Positions 10,270 to 19,329 are shown, numbered from the stretch's first letter. The stretch is 64,000 nucleotides of DNA from Mesorhizobium sp. J428 (GCF_024699925.1 NZ_JAJOMX010000001.1:2084001-2148000); one strand, 5' to 3'. The notes: a model not told the origin generated them from the letters alone. Translations and numbers: made by a program.

Positions 10270-11064
10270 TCACTCGGCGTCGATGGCGTCGGCCATGATG
10301 ATGATGGCCTGCTGGTAGACCGAGGCCGAGTTCCAGCCCGCGATCGCGCCGCGATTGGCGCTTGCCGGGCCGCCGCCATATCCATGCCCGCGCAGGAAGT
10401 TGGCCGTCGAGGCGAGTGCGGTGGACTTGTCGCGCAGGTTCAGGCTGCCGACGCCATATTTCAGGATGTTGCCCGGAAGGAACTGGGTGTGGCCAAACTC
10501 GCCATGCGCGGCACCCACGGTGCCGGCGGTGAGCACGCCGCGATCGACGAGCTTGAGGGCCGCAAGCGCGTGCGGCGTGAAGAATTCGGGGCGGCGGCAG
10601 TCATAGGCGAGCGTGACGATTGCCGAGACCGTATTCTGGTTGCCCATGGCAGCGCCGAAGCCGGTCTCCATCCCCCAGATCGCCAGCAGCGGGCCGGGCG
10701 GGACGCCGTAACGACGCTCGATGTCGGCGAACATGGCTGCGTTGGCCTTCTTCAGCGACCGTCCCTTCGAGATGATCGTCGCGCCGCCGCGACGCTTCAT
10801 GAAGTCCTGGACCGAACCGCTGAAGGCCTTCTTCACCGCGCGGTCGACCTTGATGGTGGCGTTCGCGTATTTCGCGCCGGCTAGGGCCTGAAGCCCCTTG
10901 CTCTTGACCCCGGCGCCCTTGGCTTCCGCGGCAAATGCCTGCTTCCAGGTCTCGAAGCCGCTTGCATCCTTACCGCAGCTCGCTGCGTTCGCCGCCCCCG
11001 CACTCAATGCAAGCGCGACCAGAAGACCCGAAGCAAGCTTTGCGCCCTGCGCAAGAAAAGCCAT
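10270..11064 (-). CDS. Lytic murein transglycosylase, MltB family
   Basis: 264-aa periplasmic enzyme that cleaves peptidoglycan glycan strands to 1,6-anhydro products. A signal peptide covers residues 1-27 (ending AANAAS). The catalytic glutamate is in IWGMETGFG, followed by NTVSAIVTLAYDC, GEFGHTQFLP and NFLRGHGY, the motif order of SLT_2/MltB domains. It lacks the C-terminal peptidoglycan-binding domain that many relatives carry. Start 11064 follows GGAGAGATAC and is preferred over an upstream ATG at 11103. It is convergent with argG across a bidirectional-looking terminator. Confidence 0.92.
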   Translation of the reverse strand: MAFLAQGAKLASGLLVALALSAGAANAASCGKDASGFETWKQAFAAEAKGAGVKSKGLQALAGAKYANATIKVDRAVKKAFSGSVQDFMKRRGGATIISKGRSLKKANAAMFADIERRYGVPPGPLLAIWGMETGFGAAMGNQNTVSAIVTLAYDCRRPEFFTPHALAALKLVDRGVLTAGTVGAAHGEFGHTQFLPGNILKYGVGSLNLRDKSTALASTANFLRGHGYGGGPASANRGAIAGWNSASVYQQAIIIMADAIDAE

Positions 11065-11271
11065 GTATCTCTCCAAAACCGTGATTCCGCAGGTTTCTGC
11101 CATCGGGAAGTTGCGTTGTCACGGTTAAGATGAAGTTGCGACCGTTCAATGTCGCGTTATCTCGCTCGCTGTTTCCTGTCTGTTACACCACACTCTATCT
11201 CCAGGCTCGCTGGAACGATCTCTCCCGCCCGCCGTTTGGCTCCCCGAAGGGATTAAACCAGGAGAGACCCC

Positions 11272-11940
11272 ATGAGAACCCGAACCATCCTGCCGATCGC
11301 CGCCGTGGCGCTTGCGGCTTTTGCCGGCGCCGCGTCTGCGCAGACGGCCGTCACCGCCACTACCGACCTGAATGTCCGTGGCGGCCCGGGCCCGGAATAT
11401 CCTGTCATCGGAATGATCGCAGCAGGCGCCCCCGCCGATCTCGGCGGCTGTCTCGAAAACAGCAAATGGTGCCAGGTCGGTACCGCCAGCGGTCCAGGCT
11501 GGGTCTATTCTGACTATCTGTCGGTGGACATGAACGGCACTGCGTCCATCGTCACCGAAAGCCGGTCCTCAGTTCCGGTGGTGACCTATGAGCGGCCGCA
11601 GGGCGGCGGCGGTGCCGTGGCTGGCGGCGCGACCGGTGCGGTGGCCGGCGCAATCGTCGGCGGGCCGATCGGCGCGGTTGTGGGCGGCGTTGCCGGAGCC
11701 GCGATCGGCGGCACGGCCGAGGGCCTTGCTTCACCGCCTCCGGATAAGGTCGTTTCCTATGTGCGCACGAACCAGGTCCAGCCCGTCTATCTCGACGGCG
11801 AGGTCGTGGTCGGCGCCAGCCTTCCGGAGACTGTCACCCTGGCGGAGGTGCCGGACTACGAATACCGCTACGTCTATGTGAACGGCCAGCCGGTGCTGGT
11901 CGAACCGCAGACGCGTCGTATCGTCTACGTCGTCCGCTAA
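11272..11940 (+). CDS. Secreted SH3-domain / glycine-zipper / DUF1236 protein
   Basis: 222-aa exported protein typical of rhizobia. Signal peptide at residues 1-23 (ending AASAQ); a bacterial SH3 domain at about 25-85 (DLNVRGGPGPEYPVIG through GWVYSDYL); a glycine zipper at about 110-145 (repeated AGAIVGGPIGAVVGG pattern) that may insert in or associate with a membrane; and a C-terminal DUF1236-like repeat rich in YVR, EVPDYEYRYVYVNGQ and YVVR. The SH3 part suggests cell-wall binding. RBS AGGAGAG precedes ATG 11272. The function of the family is not established. Confidence 0.85.
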   Translation: MRTRTILPIAAVALAAFAGAASAQTAVTATTDLNVRGGPGPEYPVIGMIAAGAPADLGGCLENSKWCQVGTASGPGWVYSDYLSVDMNGTASIVTESRSSVPVVTYERPQGGGGAVAGGATGAVAGAIVGGPIGAVVGGVAGAAIGGTAEGLASPPPDKVVSYVRTNQVQPVYLDGEVVVGASLPETVTLAEVPDYEYRYVYVNGQPVLVEPQTRRIVYVVR

Positions 11941-12063
11941 TCGCGCGCGACAGACATGGTCCGCCGGGCCGAAAACGGCCCGGCGGAATTCGTTTGCTCA
12001 CTGCAACGTTTCGCGATTGTCTGCGTTCAAGCGCCCGTTCCTCCCTACTACCGGAGCCTTGCT

Positions 12064-13092
12064 GTGAAGCTCTTCTCCTGCCCCACCTGCGGCCAGCGGC
12101 TTTACTTCGAAAATTCACGATGCCTCGCCTGCGGCGTCGAAGTTCTTTACGATCCCGACTTGGCCGACTTCGTGCTGTTGGGGGGAGATGCCTTCGCCTG
12201 CATAAACGCAGACGAAGCGCTGTGCAACTGGCGCGCGCCGGGACCTCAGACCTATTGCCGCGCCTGCGCGCTCAACAAGACCATCCCCGACCTGTCGATC
12301 GAGGGTAATCGCGACCGATGGATCCGCGTCGAAGCCGCCAAGCGGCGTCTTATCTACGCGCTCCTGTCCTTTGGGCTGGAAGTCCGTCCGAAGCAATCGC
12401 CTCAAGAGGACGCTGGCATCGCCTTCGATTTTCTGGCCGACCCGGTCGGCGGCGGCCCCGGCGGCGAGAAGATCCTCACAGGCCACGACAACGGCGTCAT
12501 TACGCTCAACGTCGCCGAGGCGGACTCGGTCGAGCGCGAGCAGCGCCGCATCGCCATGGGCGAGACCTACCGCACTTTGCTCGGCCATTTCCGTCACGAG
12601 ATCGGCCATTACTATTGGGATCGGCTGATCCGTGACGATCCGACCCGGTTGGCAAGCTTCCGCGAGACCTTCGGCGACGAGACCGCCGACTATGAGCAGG
12701 CCTTGCAGCACCACTACGCCAATCCTCCGCCGCCGGGCTGGCAGGAGAACCACATCACCGCCTACGCCGCGAGCCATCCGTGGGAGGACTGGGCCGAGAC
12801 ATGGGCGCACTACCTTCACATCGTCGATACGCTGGAAATGGCTGACGCGCTCGGAATGTCGATCTCGGCGATGGAGACCAAGGAGGAGCGCCTGGATACG
12901 CCGGACGACGCGGGCGCTGATGCAACGCGGCCCGTTTCCTTCGAGCGCACGCTGAAACGCTGGATCGTGCTCTCCAACGCCTCCAACTCGATCAACCGCT
13001 GCATGGGCGTGCCCGACCTCTACCCATTTGTGATCTCAAAGAATGTCGCGGCGAAGCTGGCTTTCGTGGACGGATTGCTGGGTAGGACCTGA
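12064..13092 (+). CDS. Putative zinc-binding metallopeptidase with N-terminal zinc ribbon
   Basis: 342-aa protein. The N-terminal 60 residues contain CPTC, CLAC and further CxxC pairs that form a zinc ribbon; the C-terminal two thirds contains HEIGHYYW near residue 180, an HExxH metallopeptidase motif, and a downstream HPWEDWAETWAHY that may hold further metal or active-site residues. This matches the family of putative zinc-binding metallopeptidases with zinc-ribbon heads. I chose GTG 12064 (VKLFSCPTCGQ) because homologues start at the ribbon; an ATG at 11956 would add 36 residues without domain character. Substrate unknown. Confidence 0.85.
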   Translation: MKLFSCPTCGQRLYFENSRCLACGVEVLYDPDLADFVLLGGDAFACINADEALCNWRAPGPQTYCRACALNKTIPDLSIEGNRDRWIRVEAAKRRLIYALLSFGLEVRPKQSPQEDAGIAFDFLADPVGGGPGGEKILTGHDNGVITLNVAEADSVEREQRRIAMGETYRTLLGHFRHEIGHYYWDRLIRDDPTRLASFRETFGDETADYEQALQHHYANPPPPGWQENHITAYAASHPWEDWAETWAHYLHIVDTLEMADALGMSISAMETKEERLDTPDDAGADATRPVSFERTLKRWIVLSNASNSINRCMGVPDLYPFVISKNVAAKLAFVDGLLGRT

Positions 13093-13205
13093 CTGCGCAA
13101 CAGCATATTCGGGGACAAAGTCCGTAGCAACGCCCCTTGCTTGCGAGAAAACTGTCTTGCTAACGATGAGACCATTGAAAACGCAGCGTTGGCCGGGGAT
13201 CCACT

Positions 13206-13586
13206 ATGCCGCAACCGTTCGTGACGTCACTGTCGGAAACTCCGGTTGAAACGTGGGACGACCCGGCCAAGGGCGACCTCATGTGGCAGACATTGTTTAG
13301 CAGTGACGTGACACCCACCGGCGACATGTGTTCGGGTGTAGCCATCTTGTCGCCTGGCAGAGAGCATAAGCGGCATAGACACGCCGAAGCTGAGATTTAC
13401 TACGTCCTGGAAGGAACCGGCCGGCTCACGATAGATGATGAGGTCTTCAAAGTTACGGCTGGGTCGGCAGCATATGTTCCAGGCAACAGCTGGCACGGGA
13501 TCGTCAATGACGGTGAGGTGCCGATCAAGATCTTCTATGTCTTTTCAACCCCGCGCTTCTCGGATATCGAATATCACTTCGAGTGA
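13206..13586 (+). CDS. Cupin-domain protein
   Basis: 126-aa single-domain cupin. Motif 1 is recognisable as HKRHRHAEAEIYYVLEGTG (residues 57-75) with metal-binding His/Glu candidates, and motif 2 as PGNSWHGIVN (near 97-106). Such proteins are small metal-dependent sugar or small-molecule isomerases, dioxygenases or binding proteins; nothing fixes the reaction here. It stands alone. The 113-bp gap before it has no feature that I recognise. Base use is slightly less GC-rich than its neighbours. Confidence 0.85.
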   Translation: MPQPFVTSLSETPVETWDDPAKGDLMWQTLFSSDVTPTGDMCSGVAILSPGREHKRHRHAEAEIYYVLEGTGRLTIDDEVFKVTAGSAAYVPGNSWHGIVNDGEVPIKIFYVFSTPRFSDIEYHFE

Positions 13587-13855
13587 TACGCGGTTCGCCA
13601 TCAGGTAACCGTTGGCGTCGAGCAACACGACAAATCCGCTTGACTCCGCGGTTCTTCTCCTGTCTACACGCTCCGAATTCCGCGATGAGTTGATACTCTG
13701 AGCCGCTGACCGGGACGCCTGAGACAGGACCGATCCCGGAAGCCAACACCCGGCAGCGCTGTGCGCCCCCGGGTGCTTTTCGGCTTTGGCGTTTCAAATC
13801 GCGCGGGCAGACACTACCTCTCCGGCGAAGCCAATCGCCAGGGAACGGGAAACGG

Positions 13856-15439
13856 ATGTTCGAGAGCCTTCAGGAACGACTTGGTTCCATCCTCAATGGC
13901 CTGACTGGCCGCGGCGCGCTGTCGGAGGCGGACGTCTCCGCGGCTCTGCGCGAGGTGCGCCGCGCTCTGCTCGAAGCGGACGTCGCGCTCGAAGTGGCAC
14001 GTTCGTTCACCGACAAGGTGCGCGAGAAGTCCGTCGGCGCGGCGGTGCTGAAGTCGATCAAGCCCGGCCAGATGGTGGTCAAGATCGTCCATGACGAGCT
14101 GGTCGCCATGCTCGGCGACGAGGGCGTGGCGATCGACCTCAACGCGCCGGCGCCGGTCGTGCTGATGATGGTAGGCCTGCAGGGGTCGGGCAAGACCACG
14201 ACGTCCGCCAAGATCGCCAAGCGGCTGACCGAGCGCCAGGGCAAGAAGGTCCTGATGGCCTCGCTCGACACGCGCCGCCCGGCCGCGCAGGAGCAGCTGC
14301 GCCAGCTCGGCGAGCAGGTGAAGGTGACGACGCTGCCGATCGTTCCGGGCCAAACCCCGGTCGAGATTGCGCGCCGCGCCGAGCAGGCCGGCCGTCTCGG
14401 CGGCTACGACGTCGTCATCCTCGACACCGCCGGCCGCACGCATATCGACGAGCCGCTGATGGTGGAAATGGCCGACATCAAGGCCGCTTCCAAGCCGCAC
14501 GAGGTACTGCTCGTCGCCGACTCGCTGACTGGCCAGGACGCGGTCAACCTCGCCCGCAACTTCGATTCCCGCGTCGGCGTGACCGGCCTGATCCTCACCC
14601 GCATGGACGGCGACGGCCGCGGCGGTGCCGCGCTGTCCATGCGCGCCGTCACCGGCAAGCCGGTCAAGCTGATCGGCGTCGGCGAGAAGATGGACGCGCT
14701 GGAGGAGTTCCATCCCAAGCGCATCGCCGACCGCATCCTCGGCATGGGCGACATCGTCTCGCTCGTCGAGAAGGCTGCCGAGAACATCGACGCGGAAAAG
14801 GCCGCGGCGATGGCCAAGAAGATGCAGTCCGGCAAGTTCGACCTGGACGATCTCGCCGACCAGCTGCGCCAGATGCAGAAGATGGGCGGCATGGGCGGCA
14901 TCATGGGCATGATGCCGGGCATGGGCGGCATGAAGGACAAGATGGCCGCCGCCGGTCTCGACGACAAGATGTTCGGCCGCCAGATCGCGATCATCCAGTC
15001 GATGACCAAGGCGGAGCGGGCCAATCCGGACATCCTCAAGCATTCGCGCAAGCAGCGCATCGCCAAGGGCTCCGGCACGGATGCCGCGGCGATCAACAAG
15101 CTGCTGAAAATGCACCGCCAGATGGCCGACATGATGAAGGCCATGGGCGGCAAGGGCAAAGGCGGCGGCATGATGCGCGGCCTGATGGGCGGCCTCGCCA
15201 ACAAGATGGGCCTCGGCGGCCTCGCTGGTGGCATGGGCGGCATGCCCGACCTCTCGAACATGGATCCGAAGCAGCTCGAGGCCCTGAAGAAGCAGGCCGA
15301 GGCGGCCGGTCTCGGCGGCGGCCTGCCCAAGGGTTTGCCCGGCCTGCCCGGTCCCGGTGGCCTGCCCGGCCTTGGCGGCGCTCCGCGCTTGCCGGGCCTC
15401 GGCGGGTTCCCGGGCCTGCCGAAGGGGCCGAAGAAGTGA
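13856..15439 (+). CDS. ffh: Signal recognition particle protein Ffh
   Basis: 527-aa SRP54 GTPase that binds 4.5S RNA and signal sequences of nascent membrane proteins. N domain at residues 1-90; GTPase domain with GLQGSGKTT near 107-115, DTRRPAAQEQL, DTAGR and TRMDGDGRGGA; methionine-rich M domain from about residue 325, with long Met/Gly stretches (GGMGGIMGMMPGMGGM). The C-terminus ends in a Gly/Pro-rich tail. It is the first gene of a tight run ffh / GNAT / chorismate mutase / rpsP, with GTGA and ATGA overlaps between the first three. The upstream 269 bp hold no gene. Confidence 0.97.
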   Translation: MFESLQERLGSILNGLTGRGALSEADVSAALREVRRALLEADVALEVARSFTDKVREKSVGAAVLKSIKPGQMVVKIVHDELVAMLGDEGVAIDLNAPAPVVLMMVGLQGSGKTTTSAKIAKRLTERQGKKVLMASLDTRRPAAQEQLRQLGEQVKVTTLPIVPGQTPVEIARRAEQAGRLGGYDVVILDTAGRTHIDEPLMVEMADIKAASKPHEVLLVADSLTGQDAVNLARNFDSRVGVTGLILTRMDGDGRGGAALSMRAVTGKPVKLIGVGEKMDALEEFHPKRIADRILGMGDIVSLVEKAAENIDAEKAAAMAKKMQSGKFDLDDLADQLRQMQKMGGMGGIMGMMPGMGGMKDKMAAAGLDDKMFGRQIAIIQSMTKAERANPDILKHSRKQRIAKGSGTDAAAINKLLKMHRQMADMMKAMGGKGKGGGMMRGLMGGLANKMGLGGLAGGMGGMPDLSNMDPKQLEALKKQAEAAGLGGGLPKGLPGLPGPGGLPGLGGAPRLPGLGGFPGLPKGPKK

Positions 15440-15987
15440 TCCCGACCCTCGAAACGCCCCGTCTGACCCTGCGCGGTTTCACGCCGGGTGATGTCGAAGC
15501 CTTTGCCGGCTTCTATGCGTCCGAGGCATCGCGTTTCGTCGGCGGTCCGGAGGACCTGGTCTCCACCTGGAAGCGGATCGCCGCCTATGCGGGCTGCTGG
15601 TCGCTGCGTGGCTACGGCAAGTTCGTCGTCGTCGAGAGGATGAGCGGCCAAACGGTTGGCATCGTCGGCCCGACCTTCCCCGAAGGCTGGCCCGAGCCGG
15701 AGATCGGCTGGACGGTGCTGCCTGAATTCGAGGGTCGCGGCTATGCCGCGGAGGCTGCAATCCGCGCGATCACCTTCGCCTATGACGAACTCGGCTGGAC
15801 GACGGCGATGTCGGCGATCTTTCCGGGCAACAACCGCTCATTCCGCCTGGCCGAGCGCCTCGGCGCCAGCCACGAGGGCGCCGTCGAGGTCAAGCCGCAC
15901 GGAATGCTGGAGATCTGGCGCCACCTGCCGCCCGCCGACTTCCGCGCCCACTCCGCGAGAATGCCCAGTTTTTTGAGGATGCAATGA
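15436..15987 (+). CDS. GNAT-family N-acetyltransferase (RimJ-like)
   Basis: 183-aa acetyltransferase of the RimJ/RimL-type GNAT group. The opening TPRLTLRGFTPGDVEAFAGFY, the middle EIGWTVLPEFEGRGYAAEA with the acetyl-CoA-binding loop, and SAIFPGNNRSFRLAERLG with the conserved Asn are all typical. It starts at GTG 15436, overlapping the ffh stop as GTGA, and ends in an ATGA overlap with the chorismate mutase gene. This coupling is operonic, but no functional tie to SRP is implied. The acetyl acceptor is unknown. Confidence 0.9.
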   Translation: MIPTLETPRLTLRGFTPGDVEAFAGFYASEASRFVGGPEDLVSTWKRIAAYAGCWSLRGYGKFVVVERMSGQTVGIVGPTFPEGWPEPEIGWTVLPEFEGRGYAAEAAIRAITFAYDELGWTTAMSAIFPGNNRSFRLAERLGASHEGAVEVKPHGMLEIWRHLPPADFRAHSARMPSFLRMQ

Positions 15988-16289
15988 ACGACGCCGAACG
16001 CGCCCGCGAGATCCTGGCCGGCTATCGCGCTTCGATCGACAACATCGATGCGGCGCTCATCCACATGCTGGCCGAGCGCTTCCGCTGCACCCAGGCCGTC
16101 GGCCACCTCAAGGCCACCCACGGCCTGCCGCCGGCCGACCCCACCCGTGAGGCGCAGCAGATCGAGCGTCTCCGCCGGCTCGCCAGGGAGGCCAATCTCG
16201 ACCCGGACTTCGCGGAGAAGTTCCTCAATTTCGTGGTGAAGGAGGTCATCCGACATCACGAGCAGATCGCCGCCAACGGCGGTGCATGA
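15984..16289 (+). CDS. Chorismate mutase, AroQ type
   Basis: 101-aa all-helical chorismate mutase, converting chorismate to prephenate for phenylalanine and tyrosine synthesis. The N-terminal helix RASIDNIDAALIHMLAERF, the TREAQQIERLR stretch and the C-terminal FVVKEVIRHHEQI fit the AroQ fold with its conserved Arg, Lys and Glu. ATG 15984 overlaps the acetyltransferase stop as ATGA. A chorismate mutase gene between ffh and rpsP is commonly seen in rhizobia. Confidence 0.92.
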   Translation: MNDAERAREILAGYRASIDNIDAALIHMLAERFRCTQAVGHLKATHGLPPADPTREAQQIERLRRLAREANLDPDFAEKFLNFVVKEVIRHHEQIAANGGA

Positions 16290-16337
16290 ACCGGCCGCCT
16301 GGCCGCAACCCTCAGTGAGACATCAGGAGAAACGAAC

Positions 16338-16709
16338 ATGGCACTGAAGATCAGACTGGCCCGCGCGGGCTCGAAGAAGCGTCCCTACTACCACGTCGTC
16401 GTCGCCGATGTGCGTTCGCCGCGCGACGGCCGTTTCATCGAGACGGTCGGCGCGTGGAACCCGCTCCTGCCGAAGGACTCGGCCGAGCGCGTGAAGCTCG
16501 ACGCAGAGCGCATCAACCACTGGCTCGGCAACGGCGCCCTGCCGACCGACCGCGTTCTGCGCTTCCTCAACGAGGCCGGCATCGCCAAGCGCGAAGCCCG
16601 CTCGAACCCGGAGAAGGCGAAGCCCGGCAAGAAGGCCCAGGAGCGCGCAGCTCTCCTCGCCAAGGCGCAGGAAGAAGCCGCAGCCAAGCTTGCCGCTGCG
16701 ACCGAGTAA
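16338..16709 (+). CDS. rpsP: 30S ribosomal protein S16
   Basis: 123-aa small-subunit protein S16. The N-terminal 80 residues ([21 protein letters not shown], then [13 protein letters not shown]) are the conserved core; the Lys/Ala-rich tail is the usual alphaproteobacterial extension. A CAGGAG sequence precedes ATG 16338. A strong terminator follows at once, and rimM, trmD and rplS, which commonly follow rpsP, are not present downstream. Confidence 0.98.
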   Translation: MALKIRLARAGSKKRPYYHVVVADVRSPRDGRFIETVGAWNPLLPKDSAERVKLDAERINHWLGNGALPTDRVLRFLNEAGIAKREARSNPEKAKPGKKAQERAALLAKAQEEAAAKLAAATE

Positions 16710-16733
16710 TCGGCATCGCTATCGGCATGCGTC

Positions 16734-16763
16734 ACGGCGGGCTTCGGCCCGCCGTTTTCGTTT
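16734..16763 (+). terminator. Rho-independent terminator after rpsP
   Basis: A perfect 9-bp stem ACGGCGGGC (16734-16742) / GCCCGCCGT (16747-16755) with a stable TTCG tetraloop is followed by TTTCGTTT. It lies 25 bp after the rpsP stop. Confidence 0.92.
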
Positions 16764-16874
16764 GGCCGACCCTCTTGACGGCGGCCGATCGGACACCAAA
16801 ATCCTGTCTGGCTGCCCGTCAGGCCAGCCTTGTCAAAGCCGCTCCGTTGGACCGAATCGCGAAAGGAGGTTGCG

Positions 16875-17168
16875 ATGAATGGTGCCGCTTTCGAACGTCC
16901 CCTGACCATGTTCGTCGGTCTTGGGTTTCCCCGACACATCGACAATGCCACCGATGCCCTGCAGGCGCTCGATGAACTTGCACCGCTGGAACACGGTCCC
17001 GCCCATGATGTTGCCGTACGGGCCTGCCGCGCGGCACTGCTGGGCGAGATCGAGCCGGAAACCGCGCGTGGCATCGTAGAGGCGTATGCGCGCGCGCGTG
17101 GCGTGCTCATCGACGACCTGCCGGCGCACCATGCGATGGCGGCGAGCAACGACCGCGTCGGGGCCTGA
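16875..17168 (+). CDS. DUF982 protein
   Basis: 97-aa protein of the DUF982 family, which is largely restricted to rhizobia and relatives and has no known function. The pattern is FERPLTMFVGLGFPRHIDNATDAL, then DVAVRACRAALLGEIEPETARGIVEAYARARG. ATG 16875 follows AAAGGAGG and is chosen over an upstream ATG at 16830. A second, diverged DUF982 gene is present at 27939-28202. Confidence 0.82.
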   Translation: MNGAAFERPLTMFVGLGFPRHIDNATDALQALDELAPLEHGPAHDVAVRACRAALLGEIEPETARGIVEAYARARGVLIDDLPAHHAMAASNDRVGA

Positions 17169-17283
17169 TCCCGGAGAGAGGCAAGGGCATCCCCGAAGGT
17201 GGGCGGCCATGCCGGCCCGCGCCGTACAGCAGCCGGCGCGGGAAGCTGTTGACGCGAAGCGGGCCGGATGAGACTAGATCGCC

Positions 17284-17982
17284 ATGTCCAGGCTCACCAC
17301 CATCGGCTTCGACGCCGACGATACGCTCTGGCAGAACGAGCAGTTCTTCCGGTTGACCGAAAGACGCTTCGCCGAGCTTTTGTCGGACTATGCCGCGCAC
17401 GACCACCTGACAGAACGGCTGCTGGCGGCCGAGAAGAAGAACCTCGCGGCCTACGGCTTCGGCATCAAGGGTTTCACCCTGTCGATGATCGAGACGGCGA
17501 TCGAGGTGACGGAAGGCCGGGCGCCGGCCAATGTGATTTCGGCGATCCTCGAAGCGGGCCGCGAGATGCTGTCGCATCCCGTCGAGACCTTGCCGGGCGC
17601 CCGCGAGACGCTGGAGGCGCTTGCCGGTGACTACCGGCTGGTCATGATCACCAAGGGCGACCTGTTCGACCAGGAGCGCAAGCTCGCAGCCTCCGGGCTG
17701 GGGGATTTCTTTACCGCGGTCGAGATCGTGTCCGACAAGAAGCCGGAGACCTATCGCCGTATCTTTGCCCGCCATGGCGACGGTCCGGAGCGGGCGATGA
17801 TGGTGGGCAACTCGCTGAAGTCAGACGTCCTGCCGGCGATCGACGCCGGCGGCTGGGGTGTGTTCGTGCCGCACGAGCTGACCTGGGTGCTCGAACATGC
17901 CGAGGAGCCCGCCAACCACCCCCGATTCCGCAAGATCGCTCATCTGGGGGAACTGAGAGAGCAGGTCGCGGCGGTCGACTGA
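17284..17982 (+). CDS. HAD-superfamily hydrolase
   Basis: 232-aa haloacid dehalogenase-like phosphatase. Motif I is GFDADDTLW (residues 8-16) with the nucleophilic Asp and the second Asp two residues on; motif II is in MITKGD (near 120-125); motif III has the conserved Lys in SDKKPETY; and motif IV appears as VGNSLKSDVLPA. The cap insertion after motif I is alpha-helical, as in subfamily I. Substrate unknown. It is convergent with asd, whose stop lies 38 bp away. Confidence 0.88.
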   Translation: MSRLTTIGFDADDTLWQNEQFFRLTERRFAELLSDYAAHDHLTERLLAAEKKNLAAYGFGIKGFTLSMIETAIEVTEGRAPANVISAILEAGREMLSHPVETLPGARETLEALAGDYRLVMITKGDLFDQERKLAASGLGDFFTAVEIVSDKKPETYRRIFARHGDGPERAMMVGNSLKSDVLPAIDAGGWGVFVPHELTWVLEHAEEPANHPRFRKIAHLGELREQVAAVD

Positions 17983-18019
17983 GGAAAGTCGATCCGCCGC
18001 GGTCCCTGTTCTTCGCGTC

Positions 18020-19054
18020 TCAGGCCGCCTTGGCCTTGGGCTTCAGCAGTCCGCGCTCGACCATCAGCTCGGCGATTTGGACAGCATTGAGCGCTGCGCC
18101 CTTGCGCAGGTTGTCGGAGACGATCCAGAGATTGAGGCCATTGTCGACAGTCGAGTCCTCGCGGATGCGCGAGATGTAGGTCGCATCCTCGCCGGCGCTC
18201 TCGATCGGCGTGATGTAGCCGCCGTTCTCGCGCTTGTCGATCACCTGGCAGCCAGGCGCCTCGCGCAGGATCTCGCGCGCCTCGTCGGCCGTGATCGGCT
18301 TCTCGAATTCGAGGTTCACGGCCTCGGAATGGCCGATGAACACCGGCACGCGCACGCAGGTCGCCGTCACCTTGATCTTCGGGTCGAGCATCTTCTTGGT
18401 CTCGGCGACCATCTTCCACTCTTCCTTGGTCGAGCCGTCGTCCATGAAGACGTCGATGTGCGGGATGACGTTGAAGGCGATGCGCTTGGTGAACTTCTTC
18501 GCCTCCACCGGATCGGCGACGAAGACCGCACGGGTCTGGGTAAACAGCTCGTCCATCCCTTCCTTGCCCGCGCCGGAAACCGACTGGTAGGTCGACACGA
18601 CAACGCGCTTGATCGTCGCGAAGTCGTGCAGCGGCTTCAGCGCCACCAGCATCTGCGCGGTCGAGCAGTTCGGATTGGCGATGATGTTCTTGCGCGTATA
18701 GAGCGAGATCGCGTCCGGGTTCACCTCCGGAACGATCAGCGGCACGTCCTGGTCGTAGCGCCAGGCCGAGGAATTATCGATGACGACGCAGCCCTGCTTG
18801 CCGATCTTCGGCGACCATTCCTTAGAAACCGACCCGCCGGCCGACATCAGGCAGATGTCGGTGTCGGAGAAGTCGTAATTGTCGAGCGCCTTCACCTTCA
18901 GCGTCTTGTCGCCGTAGGAGACTTCCGTCCCCTGGCTCCGGCGAGAGGCGAGCGGCACGATCTCGTCGGCCGGGAAACCGCGTTCTTCCAGAATGTTCAA
19001 CATCTCGCGGCCCACATTTCCCGTGGCGCCGACGATCGCAACCTTGAAACCCAT
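18020..19054 (-). CDS. asd: Aspartate-semialdehyde dehydrogenase
   Basis: 344-aa NADP-dependent enzyme that makes aspartate semialdehyde for lysine, threonine, methionine and diaminopimelate. The N-terminal GATGNVGREML (residues 8-18) is the dinucleotide-binding loop; the active-site cysteine lies in NPNCSTAQM near residue 130; later, SYQSVSGAGKEG and HIDVF are typical. Start 19054 follows GGAGATTTCG; the open frame upstream to 19612 is non-coding extension. It lies alone between convergent HAD and a small upstream frame. Confidence 0.96.
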   Translation of the reverse strand: MGFKVAIVGATGNVGREMLNILEERGFPADEIVPLASRRSQGTEVSYGDKTLKVKALDNYDFSDTDICLMSAGGSVSKEWSPKIGKQGCVVIDNSSAWRYDQDVPLIVPEVNPDAISLYTRKNIIANPNCSTAQMLVALKPLHDFATIKRVVVSTYQSVSGAGKEGMDELFTQTRAVFVADPVEAKKFTKRIAFNVIPHIDVFMDDGSTKEEWKMVAETKKMLDPKIKVTATCVRVPVFIGHSEAVNLEFEKPITADEAREILREAPGCQVIDKRENGGYITPIESAGEDATYISRIREDSTVDNGLNLWIVSDNLRKGAALNAVQIAELMVERGLLKPKAKAA

Positions 19055-19155
19055 CGAAATCTCCTGTCCCCCTCCGCTCGTTTCAGGAACCCCGCCGGCT
19101 TTGCGGGGTCCATCCCCGGGCCGGACCCGGGGAGGGGCGAGCTGGCCAAGGGGTA

Positions 19156-19278
19156 TCAGACCGTTTTCGCGGTCTTCGTTTTGGCCGTGGTTTTGGTGGA
19201 ACGGAGCATGCGAGCGCCGGCGCCGGCGGGAGAGCCGGCGAAACCGCTCGTCAGGAAGGCCAAAAGCAGGCCACGCAT
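19156..19278 (-). CDS. Possible 40-aa small protein with Thr/Lys-repeat tail
   Basis: A short frame in the 275-bp gap upstream of asd. The peptide starts MRGLLLAFLTSGFAGSPAGA, a plausible membrane or signal-like stretch, and ends in the low-complexity tail STKTTAKTKTAKTV. A GGAG sequence lies 7 bp before ATG 19278. The codon pattern is consistent with translation, but such a short GC-rich frame could occur by chance. No family recognised. Confidence 0.35.
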   Translation of the reverse strand: MRGLLLAFLTSGFAGSPAGAGARMLRSTKTTAKTKTAKTV

Positions 19279-19329
19279 GGGAAGCTCCATTTCGCCGCGG
19301 CTCATGACTGAGTTCTGGGAAAGAGTCAA

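Noticed and set aside
13747..13780. Terminator-like repeat CACCCGG / CCGGGTG upstream of ffh
   Set aside because: The 15-nt loop and short stem make it weak, and no gene on that strand ends just before it apart from the cupin about 160 bp away. Not listed as a terminator.
13814..15115. 433-codon open frame antisense to ffh
   Set aside because: His/Leu/Asp-rich composition typical of the complement of a high-GC gene; ffh is certain on the other strand.
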